Counted from the first letter of the stretch, positions 1 through 10,928 are shown. The stretch: DNA of 64,000 bases from Leishmania martiniquensis (GCF_017916325.1 NC_090169.1:1116001-1180000), one strand, 5' to 3'. Notes: generated by a model not told the origin, from the sequence alone. A program made the numbers and translations.

Positions 1-405
1 CTGAGGGCGCGGTGCCCACGCTCTGTGGGGGATGCCATGCGAGCCCCTATGCCCTACTGATCCCGAGCCGCTTGTGGTGACGACGAGGTGGAGGAGGGGA
101 GTCTACAGCGTAAGAAACTCAAAGCGATGCGTCGGAGCGGCGCGCGGCCGTGAAGAGGCTCGCGTGAATCATGGAGCGAAGGAGGTATCGGCGCGACTGA
201 AGCGCAAGCCGCGCGGCCCTCACTCTGCCCACCGCTGCCGAGGGGGCCTGAGCTGCCCCGAGAGGGGTGGACTCCGGTGGCGACCGGCACATGCAAGGGG
301 GCTGCTGTGGGGCGGCCCGGGAGGCGGCATGCGCGTGTGGCCGGCACCCGAGACTGTGGGAGGCCGCGGCGGTGGGGCGGCGCTGACCCGCGCGCGGTAC
401 GGCAG
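1..405. repeat. Direct repeat, left copy (at least 405 bp)
   Basis: By eye this stretch matches 5054-5458 base for base and then diverges after a shared 'tacggcag'. It is G-rich on the + strand. It begins at the first base of the window, so the left end of the repeat is not visible and its true length may be greater. It has open frames on both strands but nothing in them resembles a known protein. It shows no terminal inverted repeats, poly-A tail or target-site duplication that would mark a mobile element. Confidence 0.9.
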
Positions 406-1468
406 AAAAGGTGAGAGGCCGACCACAGAACAAAAAAAATGATCGAAGCCGTTCGGGAAACGGTTCTCCTCCTTTTTTTAACCATCTCTGCTGTTTGCCG
501 ACCTTTTTCATTACCGGGGCGGGATAGGACTGCGCCTATATCACTGCCACCTTTTACCTCCTCGCCTCCTCGCCGTCCCACGCTACAGCGCCCATTTCCA
601 CGAACAGACCCACAGGGACACGCATCCATTATACGCCTGGACACAACAATCAACGAGGGAAAGGGGGACCTCAACTTTTTTCGCCTCTATGATTCTCACA
701 GACTTAGACAGTTACACCCACTCACCCACACAGACAGACACACGCAGAGACACGTGAAGGCATAAAGAAGCCCAATTAGCGGATTTGTTCCGCCGTTTTC
801 CCTGTTTTTTCCCCTTTCAGGTTATCTCTTTTCTCTCTCCTGCTTCATCTCCTGTCCCCCCTCCTCACACCTCCCCTTCTTTGGCGTTCTCTTCTTTCAG
901 TTCCCTTCTTTCAAGTTTCTTTTCAGTTTGTTCTTTCGCTGTCGGCTACTTTCGTTCGCCTCGTTTCTCTTAGCGAAACCGTTTGTCCTCCTTCCTATCT
1001 CTCTTTCTCTCTTTTCTGCCGCTGGCGGAGTCACCTCTGCGCTCACCGAGCTGCCCTTTATCCACGCCGTCTGTGGTCTTCCCTCTTTTCTTGCTGTGTG
1101 CTTGTCTTTCTCCTCTTCTGTTTCCTCCCAAAGCACGCCTGCCCCCCCCCCGACACAGACTCAGACAGACACACGTGCTTCTCCGACAGGGTCTTTTTGG
1201 GTGTGTGCTTTATTCGCACCCGTTGGATCATTACCGCTTCTCTTTTTTTTCCCATTCGCCGTTTTTTTTTTGGGCTACTGTTTCCTCTCTCACTGCCTTT
1301 TTTCCCGGTGCTTGAGGGGCAAAGGTTGGACGATCCAACGCACGACTACCAGTCCACGGCAGCTGCGCGGACCTCTGCGAAGAGGTCCTCTTGTCTCTAC
1401 GCTGGGGTGAAGCGGGAGAAAAAAACGGAACCAGTGCATGCCCTCCGCTCTCTTCACATGTGGCGCGG
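406..1468 (+). other. Intergenic / 5' flank of the 1469 gene
   Basis: No gene was recognised. The stretch holds many T- and CT-rich tracts, notably around 780-1010 and 1235-1310, with several AG dinucleotides after them. This is what a trypanosomatid trans-splicing region looks like. The last strong tract (about 1240-1314) lies about 155 bases before the ATG at 1469. Confidence 0.6.
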
Positions 1469-2521
1469 ATGGTAAGACAACATCTTTCTCAAGTCCTTGT
1501 GCGCACTCCCCCAACGCGAGCCCGCGCCGAATCGCATTCTATTGATTCTGCGCCAGGCGGAGAGCATTTCCCTGGATTTGCGGTGATCGGTGCTGCCGCA
1601 GGCGATTCCTCGGCGGTGATAGCAGACGAAGCGTCTCGCTGCAAGCGTGTTCCTGCTTTACCGACCACGCCCAAGCGCGCAAAAGGGTGGAACGCTGCAG
1701 GGCAGCTGAGACGCGGCTCTTCGGGCTCTAGCGCGGTAGCGAATCTTCGCCGCGCGCGCGTGCGCTACGCGCGCCTACCGTCTGTGAGGGCACGGGGCAA
1801 TAGTGTTGGAGAGCGCAGCGACAATGCTCACCCTTTGCATCAGAGTCGGCGACCAATGAGTGCCACGGTAACTTGTGGGCTGCCGCGCATGCACTCCGTC
1901 CCATGTGAAGCGGTGCCAACGCCTGGAGACGGGCTGACGAGCGAAGACCTCCTCCTCCTCTGCGGTGTTCAGCCTGGGTCTTCAAAGGCGCTCTGGTACA
2001 CCACGATGCGCGCGCAGTTAGAGGCTCGCGCTCTCGTCAGCACAGCAGAGCACGGTGACAGGATTGACGCGACGACTGCGAAAAAGCTGAAACCAGGGGC
2101 TACTCCGCCACTTTCGTCAAACTTGCAAGCGACCCGGGCAAATCCTTGCTCTGAGCCTCTGGTGCTGCCCTCAAAGCTCTTTTGGCTGACAGGGCCATCC
2201 GAACGAAACCCCTTGTGGAACCTGCACAAAAAGGCTGCGGCACTGCCTGTTGCACGGCAAACTGAGAAGGTAGCATCAGCGAGCTCGAGTGATGACAGCG
2301 CTGGGGAAGTTAAGGAAGACGAACGCGAGGACGACGGTGCCAGCAGCCTTGGCACCCGCTCCACCTCCCTCAGTTCAGAAAAGGTCTCTAAAGCAAGTTC
2401 AAGAAAAGGGCCGCCTAATGCGCCTCCGCTGCCCTCTCTGAAGAAACTGCGGCTGTCACCAAAGCAACGACAACAACTGCATGTGTCTGTTCTCTCCCTC
2501 CAGGCCCTTGCCGGGGGGTGA
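1469..2521 (+). CDS. Hypothetical protein, 350 aa, low complexity
   Basis: I do not recognise this protein. The frame is open further upstream to a TTG, but the first ATG is at 1469 (MVRQHLSQVL), about 155 bases after a strong pyrimidine tract with AG, so that start is used. The first half is rich in Arg, Ala and Ser and probably disordered. Near residues 155-185 there is a more ordered stretch (SEDLLLLCGV, then ALWYTTMRAQLEARAL). The last third contains Ser/Asp/Glu-rich sequence (SSSDDSAGEVKEDEREDD) followed by a Lys/Arg/Pro-rich tail (LKKLRLSPKQRQQ). No signal peptide, membrane segment or known domain was seen. Codon use is G/C-ending, like neighbouring genes, and it is the only long ATG frame in the area, which supports it being real. 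Function is unknown. Confidence 0.7.
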   Translation: MVRQHLSQVLVRTPPTRARAESHSIDSAPGGEHFPGFAVIGAAAGDSSAVIADEASRCKRVPALPTTPKRAKGWNAAGQLRRGSSGSSAVANLRRARVRYARLPSVRARGNSVGERSDNAHPLHQSRRPMSATVTCGLPRMHSVPCEAVPTPGDGLTSEDLLLLCGVQPGSSKALWYTTMRAQLEARALVSTAEHGDRIDATTAKKLKPGATPPLSSNLQATRANPCSEPLVLPSKLFWLTGPSERNPLWNLHKKAAALPVARQTEKVASASSSDDSAGEVKEDEREDDGASSLGTRSTSLSSEKVSKASSRKGPPNAPPLPSLKKLRLSPKQRQQLHVSVLSLQALAGG

Positions 2522-5053
2522 CGCCCACAAAAAATGTTTTTCTGTTCACCTGTGCTTCAAGCGCCTCTTCTAATGGTCGGGCCCGCCTGCACGCGGTGTC
2601 TGCGTTGTGCAGCGCCCCTTCCTCGGCGGGAGGCTACACGCAGCCTGCCGTCCCCCAGCGGGTGCAATTGGTGCGGGTGCATCGAGGCGATCGGCACTCC
2701 CCCCTCTCCCCCCGGCGTGTGGTGCGCGTGCGGGCAGTGAGGGAGAGGGCGACCGCCACTCGTGAGTGCGGAGGGGCAGGGGACCGACTCGTTGGTGACG
2801 ATGCAGCAATAGAAGTCAGGGTGACGCCCGGGAGCGGCCACGGTGCAGGTCGTGGAGCCGGACCGTGGACGCGTGTCTCTTGGGTGACGGCATGCCGTGC
2901 AGCGGAGTTGGCGTGGCGCCGATGACGCAGGAGGCAGCCGCTGAAGGGGACGGGGAAGTAGAGGCGTAGCCCGTTAGGCGCACGACCTGCTTTGACAGCC
3001 AACGGTTCGCTCTAGACGGCCTGGACGCAGGTGTACCGCGCGCGAGAGGGGCGGGGGGAAGGAAGAGGAGCACGTGTGCTGTTTACTTGGACATGTTGGA
3101 GGTGCCGCGGAAGAATCGGAAACCGGAAAAAATTAGAAAACAGTGAAATGGACCTTAATCGTTTACGAAAGAAACACTGTTGCTGAGCTTTATGATTGTA
3201 TATGCCATCACGCCGCGCTTTTCAGTTGATAGCGAAGATTAGATGAAGAGACGTGATGACTCGGGAGGCTAAGGCACGGAGAGGTAGAAAGGGATGGAGG
3301 CGGGCACCGCTTTGCCCGCGACTTGTGCAGATCAGCGTCGCTGGGCGGTCGAGTTTCGGCATCCTCTTGACGTTGTCTCACGCGATACTGCTCGTCTGCT
3401 TTTTATTGTTGTCGCCGGGCATTTGTTTTTCTCTTTCAGGATGCGGGAACGCTACTACGGGGGTTGTCTGGCTGCAGGTGCGGCCTCTGTTTGTACTCTT
3501 TTCGTTGCTGCTGTGGCTTCTGCGCTCTCCCGCCGAGTCGCGTGCACGCTAGTGGTACGTCCCCTGCGCTGGGCTGTGGCATGTGCTGTCCTTGTCCGTT
3601 GAGGCGTATATAATTGCGTCCTCTCTTCTGTACCGGCTCCTGCTTGCATTTATCATGATCCTTCCTTTAGACAGCGCCGCTCTTGTGGTGAGCCCGCTTG
3701 AATGCCGAGCTGTACCCACACTCTTCTGCACCACCGCGGACACCCTTTCTTCATCTCCATTGTGTGCCAAGGGGAAGGGCGCGTGGATTGGCTGCTGCGC
3801 GTGCCAGTGCCACCGCTGACTTGCCGACAGAGTCTCTCGAATCGATGCTTTCCTCTTTTCTTTTTTCGACTGGGTACCGGCGCCTCAAACATATCTGCTC
3901 TCTCGGGCTACTCTGCCCTTGTCTTCCCTTTTCGTTGGCGCATGCCTCTTCGCACGCACCACGCATCCGTCACGGCAGCCTGCTTGAGAAAACGCCCACG
4001 CACGTTCACGACACCCTCCCACCAAAGAGGGAAAACCGTGAGAAGAGGCGACCTCATCAGCAGCATAGGGAAACGTGAAGAGTGAGCGAATGAAGTCTGT
4101 TGAGAAGGTGAAAAAGAGTGGGAGAGAGGGGCGGTAACCCGCTGCAGCAGGTGAGCTCAGCGGGTGCTGTTGTGTCGTCTTTTCGCGCGTTCACAGCGGA
4201 TGCGCGACTGAACGCTTGACTTCTAAAAAAATGGACGTGAGTGTCGCTGTCTTACACATACGCCTGTGAGACGCCGCTTCCGTCGTCTCTTTATGTTTTC
4301 TCTCCGGCAGCTCCGCATGCGTGTCATGCTGCCCCTCCGCCGACTCTCTGGTCCGATTTTTCCGAGACCATCGAGTATTTCTGCCGCGCGCGTCATCACA
4401 TATGTGCTCGATTTGTGTGTGTATGGGAGGGGGGCCTCTCCCCACTCGCATCTTTTTTTTGTTAGGTGCTTACCTTACCTCTCTCCACGAGTGCCCTGAA
4501 GTGCCTCCAATACAGCAAAGAGAGCCAGAACGAATGAGGGAACACGTGTGCGCTTCCGGACCCGCGCACACACCCGTTACGCTTCAGCGTCCCCCTCTCG
4601 CACCATACCGAGGGCGCGGAAAGTACTAAGACAGCATTAAGCATCAGCGAGAGAGCTACGCTGGCGGAGGCTTAGGAGTTTTTTTGTTTCCTTCGCTTGC
4701 TTCTGCGTGTGCTCGTGCATCCCTGTCACTGTAGCGATGCACCGCCTCCCCCTTTTTTCTGTGCGCTGCTCTTCACCCGTTCTGCTCCCTTCCTCTCCCC
4801 TGCGTCTCGGGGTTCTCTGTGTACGTCGCAGTGCTTTCTGAGGGATAGGCCTATATCGGTGGCTGACGTTGCTCTTGCTTGACCTGCGCGCTCTTCCTCT
4901 TCTCGTTGGCCTCCCAAGCGATGCTTCCCTTCTGTCTGCTGGCGAAGTCGCGTATTTCTGTCGTTTTGGACTGCTTTGCTCCTTTTTTTCCTTGGTAGCC
5001 GGTGCGGTGACCGGGTGACAGGGCACGGCGACACCGCAGCGGGCGCGTGGTGC
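2522..5053 (+). other. Long gene-free stretch (3' flank and intergenic)
   Basis: About 2.5 kb without a supportable gene. Open frames of up to about 135 residues occur, but they overlap on both strands, are of low complexity and resemble nothing known. It contains CT-rich tracts (around 3360-3440, 3840-3930, 4440-4490 and 4740-4820). It probably holds the 3' UTR of the upstream gene. A non-coding RNA or a short unrecognised gene cannot be excluded. Confidence 0.5.
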
Positions 5054-5458
5054 CTGAGGGCGCGGTGCCCACGCTCTGTGGGGGATGCCATGCGAGCCCC
5101 TATGCCCTACTGATCCCGAGCCGCTTGTGGTGACGACGAGGTGGAGGAGGGGAGTCTACAGCGTAAGAAACTCAAAGCGATGCGTCGGAGCGGCGCGCGG
5201 CCGTGAAGAGGCTCGCGTGAATCATGGAGCGAAGGAGGTATCGGCGCGACTGAAGCGCAAGCCGCGCGGCCCTCACTCTGCCCACCGCTGCCGAGGGGGC
5301 CTGAGCTGCCCCGAGAGGGGTGGACTCCGGTGGCGACCGGCACATGCAAGGGGGCTGCTGTGGGGCGGCCCGGGAGGCGGCATGCGCGTGTGGCCGGCAC
5401 CCGAGACTGTGGGAGGCCGCGGCGGTGGGGCGGCGCTGACCCGCGCGCGGTACGGCAG
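5054..5458. repeat. Direct repeat, right copy (405 bp)
   Basis: Second copy of the sequence at 1-405, in the same orientation and about 5.05 kb away. After 5458 it continues 'cgtaaacgtgc', whereas the left copy continues 'aaaaggtgag', so the right boundary is sharp. The two copies flank the hypothetical gene at 1469-2521. The next gene downstream is the phosphatase at 6030. Confidence 0.9.
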
Positions 5459-6004
5459 CGTAAACGTGCACTCCTGAGCAGAAAATGCCCTTGTGACAAC
5501 GATATTGTCCTTTTTTGGTACCGACAATGGCCACTCTTCCTGCTCTCTTGCCGTTCGCAGCGTCTGCGGTCTTCTTTCGAGTATTCGTCCATGTGACCGG
5601 CGGTCCTCGGCAGCTCATCTGCTTCTTTGGATTCGATATCTCTTGCATCGCCGTCGTTTATGCGGCTTCACTGAGGTGGTGGCGTTCGTAGCTCTTTTTT
5701 TGTTCCCTGTGCGTGTGGGTGCGTACACCGATAAGGAGCTACGGAAGAAAAAAGGAGCATCACAGACATACACGCAAAAGGGGTCTTGGTGGTGGTGGGT
5801 CGGCGCACAAATCGTTTTCATGCCCGTTTCGCTTGCTTACCAACGAGCCGAGGAGCACGTTGGAGAGGTGCGGTAAGAGAAGGCTCTTGCCATCTCTCTT
5901 TCTCTGTACATATTCGCCACACAGTATCAGCTTGCACACACATATATATATACACGAACGTACTCATACACAATTGAGGACAGGGCAAGTGACGGCTCAA
6001 GGAA
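5459..6004 (+). other. Intergenic region before the phosphatase
   Basis: No gene recognised. The stretch has a T-rich tract near 5690-5710, CT-rich sequence at 5888-5910 with AG at 5923-5924 (an alternative trans-splice acceptor), and a short AT run near 5941-5952. Confidence 0.5.
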
Positions 6005-6019
6005 CCTCCTCCTTTGCAG
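6005..6019 (+). promoter_or_regulatory. Candidate spliced-leader acceptor for the phosphatase
   Basis: A pyrimidine tract (cctcctccttt) ends in gcAG at 6018-6019, 11 bases before the ATG at 6030. An alternative acceptor lies at 5923-5924. Inference from the general trans-splicing pattern only. Confidence 0.4.
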
Positions 6020-6029
6020 CAGTGCGGAG

Positions 6030-7898
6030 ATGTCCGAACCCGACGGAGATGACGTCGTCTACTACTTATATGACCCAAAGTTGGTGCCTCCCGCGCGTAA
6101 CAAGTACACCCGGGTCGTTTCGGAGCTGCTAGCCGGGTTTTATGACTCTTCTTACGTCGATAACATCGGCATTATGGACATCCTGCGTGGCGGTGCGGCG
6201 GAGGCGGTGGAGCTCTGCGAGGATGCCAAGAGCATTTTGTCGAAGGAGGCTACCGTACTTGACCTATGGGTGGGTGACACGGATGAGCTTGTGTTAGTTG
6301 GCGACATACATGGACAGTTCAACGACTTGCTGCACAGCGTCTTGTCTGTGCAGCTCGGCAAGTCCGCGCCAGTTGCTCTAAAGGGCACCAAAGGAGGTAG
6401 GCAGAGAATACAGTCCACGGATGACGAGAGGGCCCCACCGCACATGGGTACAGCCGCAATGGGGTCATCCTCTTTGCAATCTGTGCCCTCCAGCACCACT
6501 CCGTCGTGCCGCCGCCACGACGCCCACGAATGTGCGCTTGACCCGAGTAAGACAATACGGTTTTTGTTTCTCGGTGATTACGTTGACCGTGGGCCGCGCG
6601 GGGTGGAGGTGATCGTGCTCCTAATGGCGCTCAAGATCGAGTATCCGCAGCACATCTTTCTCCTGCGCGGCAATCACGAAGAAGCTCTGACCAACCGCCT
6701 TTACGGGTTCTTTAGCGAGTGCCGCGCGAAGATCTCTATGGTGCATCCCACCAGTGGCCACACATCTAACGCCGAGTCAGGTTTCGGTGGCGGTTCCGCA
6801 TCCCTCATTCAGCGCTCGCCGAGGAACTTGGCGAAGGAGGCGGTGGGGGCGGAGTGCCTCCATTCGCACGAGCACCTTTTGCAACTTAAGGAGGCGTGCG
6901 CCAACCACCTCGCTTTCACTTCTGGCAGTAGCCGAGGCAATGACTGCAACACAGCGGAGGGGCGCTGCTTGGTCGATACCGATGCAGACGCGTGGATGTC
7001 GTTCAACGCAACCTTCTGCTGGCTCCCGCTGGCGGCCGTTGTGCGCTGCTGTGCCGGCTCGTTTTTCTGTACACACGGGGGCCTAAGCCCGACCCTGCGC
7101 TGCATTAGTCAGCTGCATCGCCTGAAACGTGAGACCTACGGCACTGGGCTTTGTGAGACGATCACGCCATCGCTGAGCAGCTGCTGCAGCTTGGCAAGCA
7201 GTCCGGAGTCGTCGCCCCGGGACGCCTACGGCAGCCCTACCTCGAAGTGGGAGCCGAACCAGATCATTGATGGCCTCTTGTGGTCCGACCCCGTTGATCA
7301 CGAGGCTGGATGCCGGATAAACGTGCGCGGGTGCGGCTACGCTTTCGGCGCAGACGTCACCTGCCGCTTTCTAGACTCCAACTATGGCTATTCTGCTTCA
7401 CAAGCGCCTCCGCTGCGGGCGAAAGTGAGTCAAGGCGACGAGGAAGAGGGGCGCCTGTGTCGTGGAGCAGAGCCTCCGGGGAACGCTCAACGCTGCGAGT
7501 CTCAGCGCATGCACTTTATCATGCGCGCTCACCAGTGCGTGAAATCTGGCTTCCAGTGGAGCCAGGAGGGATTGATTGTGACCTTGTTCTCCGCTCCAAA
7601 CTACTGCGGCATGAACGGCAATAAAGGCGCCATCGCGATGCTTCGCGGTGCGGCACAGGCTTCTGGCGCGCCAATTCAGCTCGAGTTCAAAGTGTACGAG
7701 AGCTTCAAGTGTCCCACGCCAGCCGCTGGATCGCAGGCGACTCTTGCTAGCCTCGAATCCAGGAAGAATGGAGGCAGCCAGACGGCGGCTGGCGTCGCAC
7801 CGTCGAACTGCCGTACTTTTCCTCTACGTGACCGCAACGTCGTGAACAATCCCATTTTGGAGGCGTACTTTGGCAGCATGTCAAAGCCAGAAAACTGA
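6030..7898 (+). CDS. PPP-family serine/threonine protein phosphatase
   Basis: Metal-dependent Ser/Thr protein phosphatase of the PPP superfamily (PP1/PP2A/PP2B type), 622 aa, removing phosphate from phosphoserine and phosphothreonine with a two-metal centre. The motifs are in order and intact: GDIHGQ at residues 91-96, GDYVDRG at 182-188, RGNHE at 213-217, THGG at 348-351, LLWSDP at 416-421, GYAFG at 436-440, RAHQ at 499-502 and SAPNYCG at 521-527. A typical catalytic core is about 300 residues. This one is expanded by insertions between the motifs (about 110-175, 236-320, 375-408 and 456-490), rich in Ser/Gly/Glu and probably surface loops. It also has its own N- and C-terminal extensions. 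The first motif is followed by Q-F rather than Q-Y/F-x-D-L of PP1, and I could not assign it to one subfamily. The ATG at 6030 follows a pyrimidine tract closely. All metal and phosphate ligands I can identify are present, so it is probably active. Confidence 0.93.
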   Translation: MSEPDGDDVVYYLYDPKLVPPARNKYTRVVSELLAGFYDSSYVDNIGIMDILRGGAAEAVELCEDAKSILSKEATVLDLWVGDTDELVLVGDIHGQFNDLLHSVLSVQLGKSAPVALKGTKGGRQRIQSTDDERAPPHMGTAAMGSSSLQSVPSSTTPSCRRHDAHECALDPSKTIRFLFLGDYVDRGPRGVEVIVLLMALKIEYPQHIFLLRGNHEEALTNRLYGFFSECRAKISMVHPTSGHTSNAESGFGGGSASLIQRSPRNLAKEAVGAECLHSHEHLLQLKEACANHLAFTSGSSRGNDCNTAEGRCLVDTDADAWMSFNATFCWLPLAAVVRCCAGSFFCTHGGLSPTLRCISQLHRLKRETYGTGLCETITPSLSSCCSLASSPESSPRDAYGSPTSKWEPNQIIDGLLWSDPVDHEAGCRINVRGCGYAFGADVTCRFLDSNYGYSASQAPPLRAKVSQGDEEEGRLCRGAEPPGNAQRCESQRMHFIMRAHQCVKSGFQWSQEGLIVTLFSAPNYCGMNGNKGAIAMLRGAAQASGAPIQLEFKVYESFKCPTPAAGSQATLASLESRKNGGSQTAAGVAPSNCRTFPLRDRNVVNNPILEAYFGSMSKPEN

Positions 7899-9296
7899 CA
7901 CGTTAGAGTGGATAAGATGGATGCCCATGTGCGTAGATATACATCTCCGTGTCGATTTCTCAGCGTATTACATGCCCGAAGGCTCCCCATCATTTGTGAC
8001 GCGTATAACTCTGCCGGGCGACTCGAGGCCGCATGCGCCTTGTGCAGATGCGAGACGCGGAGCAGACCGACGTACTATTGCATATCTTCGTGCTTCTGTT
8101 CGCATGCATCAAGACAATGACCTCTAGGGTCCTGTGCGTCATTCAGGCAAACGTCTCTTGCAGGCGCGGCCGCTCCACTTCCCCTTTCACTCCTCTCCGA
8201 CCCTGGCTACTGCTTGTATAGTTGTTTCCCTTCCCTAGAGCGCACGAGCAGTGCAGAGGGCCGTCTGTGGCGCGTACGTAATCCGCCGTCGCACAGGTTT
8301 TTCCTCTCCCTTATGGACTCTTTTAACTGTAGTTTTCATTGCTGTGCTCTCTCTCTTCGCTTCGGTGAGACGATGGCGAGGGACGTCTTGTGAATCTCAT
8401 TCGGCATACCCGCTCGGCTGGGCGGTCTGACGTGTTTGCTGTTGCTATTAAGTTCGACGTGGCGTGCTTGTCTTCGTGTCTTGAAGTGAGTGCGTGGGTG
8501 CGCGTGGGAGGGGAAAGTTACGTCGGCCTGAGGACTCGCTTATCCAGCTCGCGCAGTCTGGTAATGTGTCTCCTCCTCCTTTTTTGCTGTTTTCTTTGTC
8601 GCATTCGGTTTGTTGCATCGACGCACACATACGGGGAAAAAAGAGTGAATACACGCGCTGGGCGCTTTTTGGCCTCCTCCTCTGATGCGTTGGTAACGCT
8701 CCGCCTCCTCCTTTACCTCCGTTTCGGAACTGCTGAATCCTTTTGAATCTCTCTCTGCGTGCTTCTCGAATATGCTGAGGTGCTTCTCTCTTCGTTCGCA
8801 GCGTTGCTTCACGCAACGGTATGCAAAACACGTTCAATGAGGTACGGCAGGTGCCCTCCCTCGCGCCTTGGGAGTCGAAGGGCGGACATCGTCCACTCCT
8901 TTTTACACCGTATACCCCTCTCCTCCCCTTTCCCCCTTTTCCCTCGCGCTGCACACGGCCATGCTGGCTCCGTGCACACGAGTGCCCATAGACGATGCTC
9001 ACTTCTGCATGAGGTGGTTGTCGGGTGCGCAAGGGGCGCAGAGGAGTTCTCTCAAGGAATCACCCTTGCTACTCTGGTTGTACAAAGCTGTGCTTCTGGG
9101 GATGCTCTCTCTCTTTGCCTGTACTAGAGCGCTGCCCTCTGACCGCTTTTACTCTTTGCGACCCTTTCCCACTCCCGTTCGCGTCTCTCACCCCTCTTTT
9201 TGCTTTGTATCCCTCTCTCCGACAACTTGGCGCACATCAACACCCACTTGTGACCCATGAAAACATGCGCATCGCACACCTACTTGCTCGCATTGG
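7899..9296 (+). other. Intergenic, 3' UTR of phosphatase
   Basis: About 1.4 kb without a recognisable gene. It has CT-rich stretches (8540-8590, 8910-8945, 9165-9225). Short open frames on both strands overlap and have no family resemblance. Confidence 0.55.
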
Positions 9297-9316
9297 CCTT
9301 TCTTTTTTTATAAAAG
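9297..9316 (+). promoter_or_regulatory. Candidate spliced-leader acceptor for eS19
   Basis: A short, strong T tract is followed by aaaAG at 9315-9316. This would leave a 5' UTR of about 21 bases before the ATG at 9338, in keeping with the short leaders often seen on ribosomal protein mRNAs. Inference. Confidence 0.5.
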
Positions 9317-9337
9317 GTGAAGAATCCATTTTGCACC

Positions 9338-9820
9338 ATGGCTGCTTCCCAGAATAAAATCCGTCGCATCGGCAAAAGGAAGGGCGCGACCTTGAAGGAC
9401 GTCAATGCGTGGCGCTGGATCAAGGCAGCGGCCCGCAACTTCAAGCAGGAGGGCAAGCTCTTTGTGCCGAACTGCACCGAGATTATGAAGAGCTCCCACG
9501 GCCGCGAGCGCGCTCCGCAGAACCCTGACTGGTATTACATTCGCTGCGCCGCCGTTCTTCGCGCCATTTACCTGCGCCCTGGCGTCGGCTACGGTGGCCT
9601 GAGCAAGCGCTTCGGTAACAAGAAGAACTACGGCAGCCGCCCCGAGCATACCGTCAGCTCCTCTACCGGTCCCCTTCACTGGGCCTGCAAGTCCCTGACG
9701 AAGCTCGGCCTGGTGGAGCCCGGTGCACAGTCTGGCCAGCGCCTGACGCGCAAGGGCCACAAGTTTGCCGATGCCCTCGCCTTTCAGGTGCAAATCCGCA
9801 AGTTTGGTGCAAGCAAATAA
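9338..9820 (+). CDS. RPS19: 40S ribosomal protein S19 (eS19)
   Basis: Component of the small ribosomal subunit head, needed in other eukaryotes for late 18S rRNA maturation and 40S assembly. The 160-aa product (about 145 in animals) carries the eS19 pattern: VNAWRWIKAAARNFKQEGKL near the N-terminus, then PDWYYIRCAAVLRAIYLR, GVGYGGLSKRFG (family: vG.g.l.k.yGg), HWACKSLTKLGLVE and a basic GQRLTRKGHKFAD stretch near the C-terminus. The protein is Lys/Arg-rich throughout. The frame stays open 21 bases upstream to a GTG beside the probable splice acceptor, but the first ATG (MAASQNKIRR) is the natural start. Only one copy is visible here. Codon use is strongly biased to G/C-ending codons, fitting high expression. 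Confidence 0.97.
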   Translation: MAASQNKIRRIGKRKGATLKDVNAWRWIKAAARNFKQEGKLFVPNCTEIMKSSHGRERAPQNPDWYYIRCAAVLRAIYLRPGVGYGGLSKRFGNKKNYGSRPEHTVSSSTGPLHWACKSLTKLGLVEPGAQSGQRLTRKGHKFADALAFQVQIRKFGASK

Positions 9821-10899
9821 GCATGTGCGTGCTAAAGCGCTGCCGATCCCGTTCTGTGTTGGCCTATCTGCATGTATGGCGACAAGGCAAAGAGATGCGA
9901 GGCGAGAGGAAGGAGAGATCCCCCTCTCTCCTTCCTCTCTCTCTGACGCTTTCTCCTCGTCTTATGACGCATTGCCCCCTTCCCTTTCCTTCCCGCCGCA
10001 AACGGAGGACGCTTGACAGTTTTGTCGGTCTCTCTGGAAGGGTGAACAGCGCGGACGGATTCGCGCCTTTTTCTTTACTTTTCGTATTTTTTCTTGTGCT
10101 CGTTCGGTGACGTTCCGTTCGCGTCTCATTTTCCGCAACTTCCAAAGAATCAAAAAAGAAAAACAAAAGTGAAGAGCAGACGCGTCTGTGGCTGCATCAC
10201 ATCCCAATTCGCCGTGTGCGCTCGCGCCAAGTCAGATGAGGGTGCGATTTTTTTCCGTTCTATAGGGCCGTGGGTGTGCCTGTTGTGCGCTTGAGGCCCG
10301 TAGCAGACTGAGTAATGAGACGTCCTGAGGTAGCGGGCATTGCGCACCATTCCGTAGCCCTATTCTGGGTGCCTCCGCTCGTAGCCTTACCTTCTCTCTT
10401 GGCTAGGAAGCAGGTGGGCCGCGCATGAAGGGTCGCTGCCATGCGGCGAGCACGGACTACTATGCAGAAAGGTTGTCGCTTCCATCTCCACTTCGGTATA
10501 TTTTTCTCACCCTGTTGTCTTCCATTCTTGCCCGAATGCACTCGCTAACGTTTGCTCCGCACTCGACTGTGCTCTTCCATCTGAGGATCTACGTATACGC
10601 ATTCATAATCGATCCATGTATGCGCATGGACATGCACCGATCCATGTGTGCTTGCGTTTCATCTCGTCTAAGCAAAGCCGTTCTTGCCTCGGTGCATGTG
10701 CCTTCGTGTGTCGGTAAAAAAAGAAAACATTTTTCTGCGACTTGAGTGCACCTTGTTGAGTGTCCCTTTGATTTCTTTTTCGAGATAAAGCGCGGAGGTG
10801 GTGGCTTGCTCGCTTGCGGAGGTTGCGGGAATCGTATCGTTTTCGTCCAGCACAGCAGTCGTTGCTCTCGCTCTGCCTGTTTTGCCTATATCTTGTCGC
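9821..10899 (+). other. Intergenic between eS19 and SRP68
   Basis: About 1.1 kb with no recognisable gene. It contains CT-rich (9925-9990) and T-rich (10070-10100) segments and probably holds the eS19 3' UTR and polyadenylation region. Confidence 0.55.
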
Positions 10900-10928
10900 C
10901 GCCTTCGCCACCTTTCGCAACGCCGCAG
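10900..10928 (+). promoter_or_regulatory. Candidate spliced-leader acceptor for SRP68
   Basis: C/T-rich sequence ends in gcAG at 10927-10928, 26 bases before the ATG at 10955. Inference. Confidence 0.35.

Noticed and set aside
32..442. 136-codon ATG frame inside the 405-bp repeat (also at 5085-5477)
   Set aside because: It runs past the repeat edge differently in the two copies, has no family resemblance and is overlapped by opposite-strand frames. It is kept only as part of the repeat.
1391..1468. Longer start for the hypothetical protein at 1469
   Set aside because: The upstream extension begins at TTG. The first ATG in frame is at 1469.
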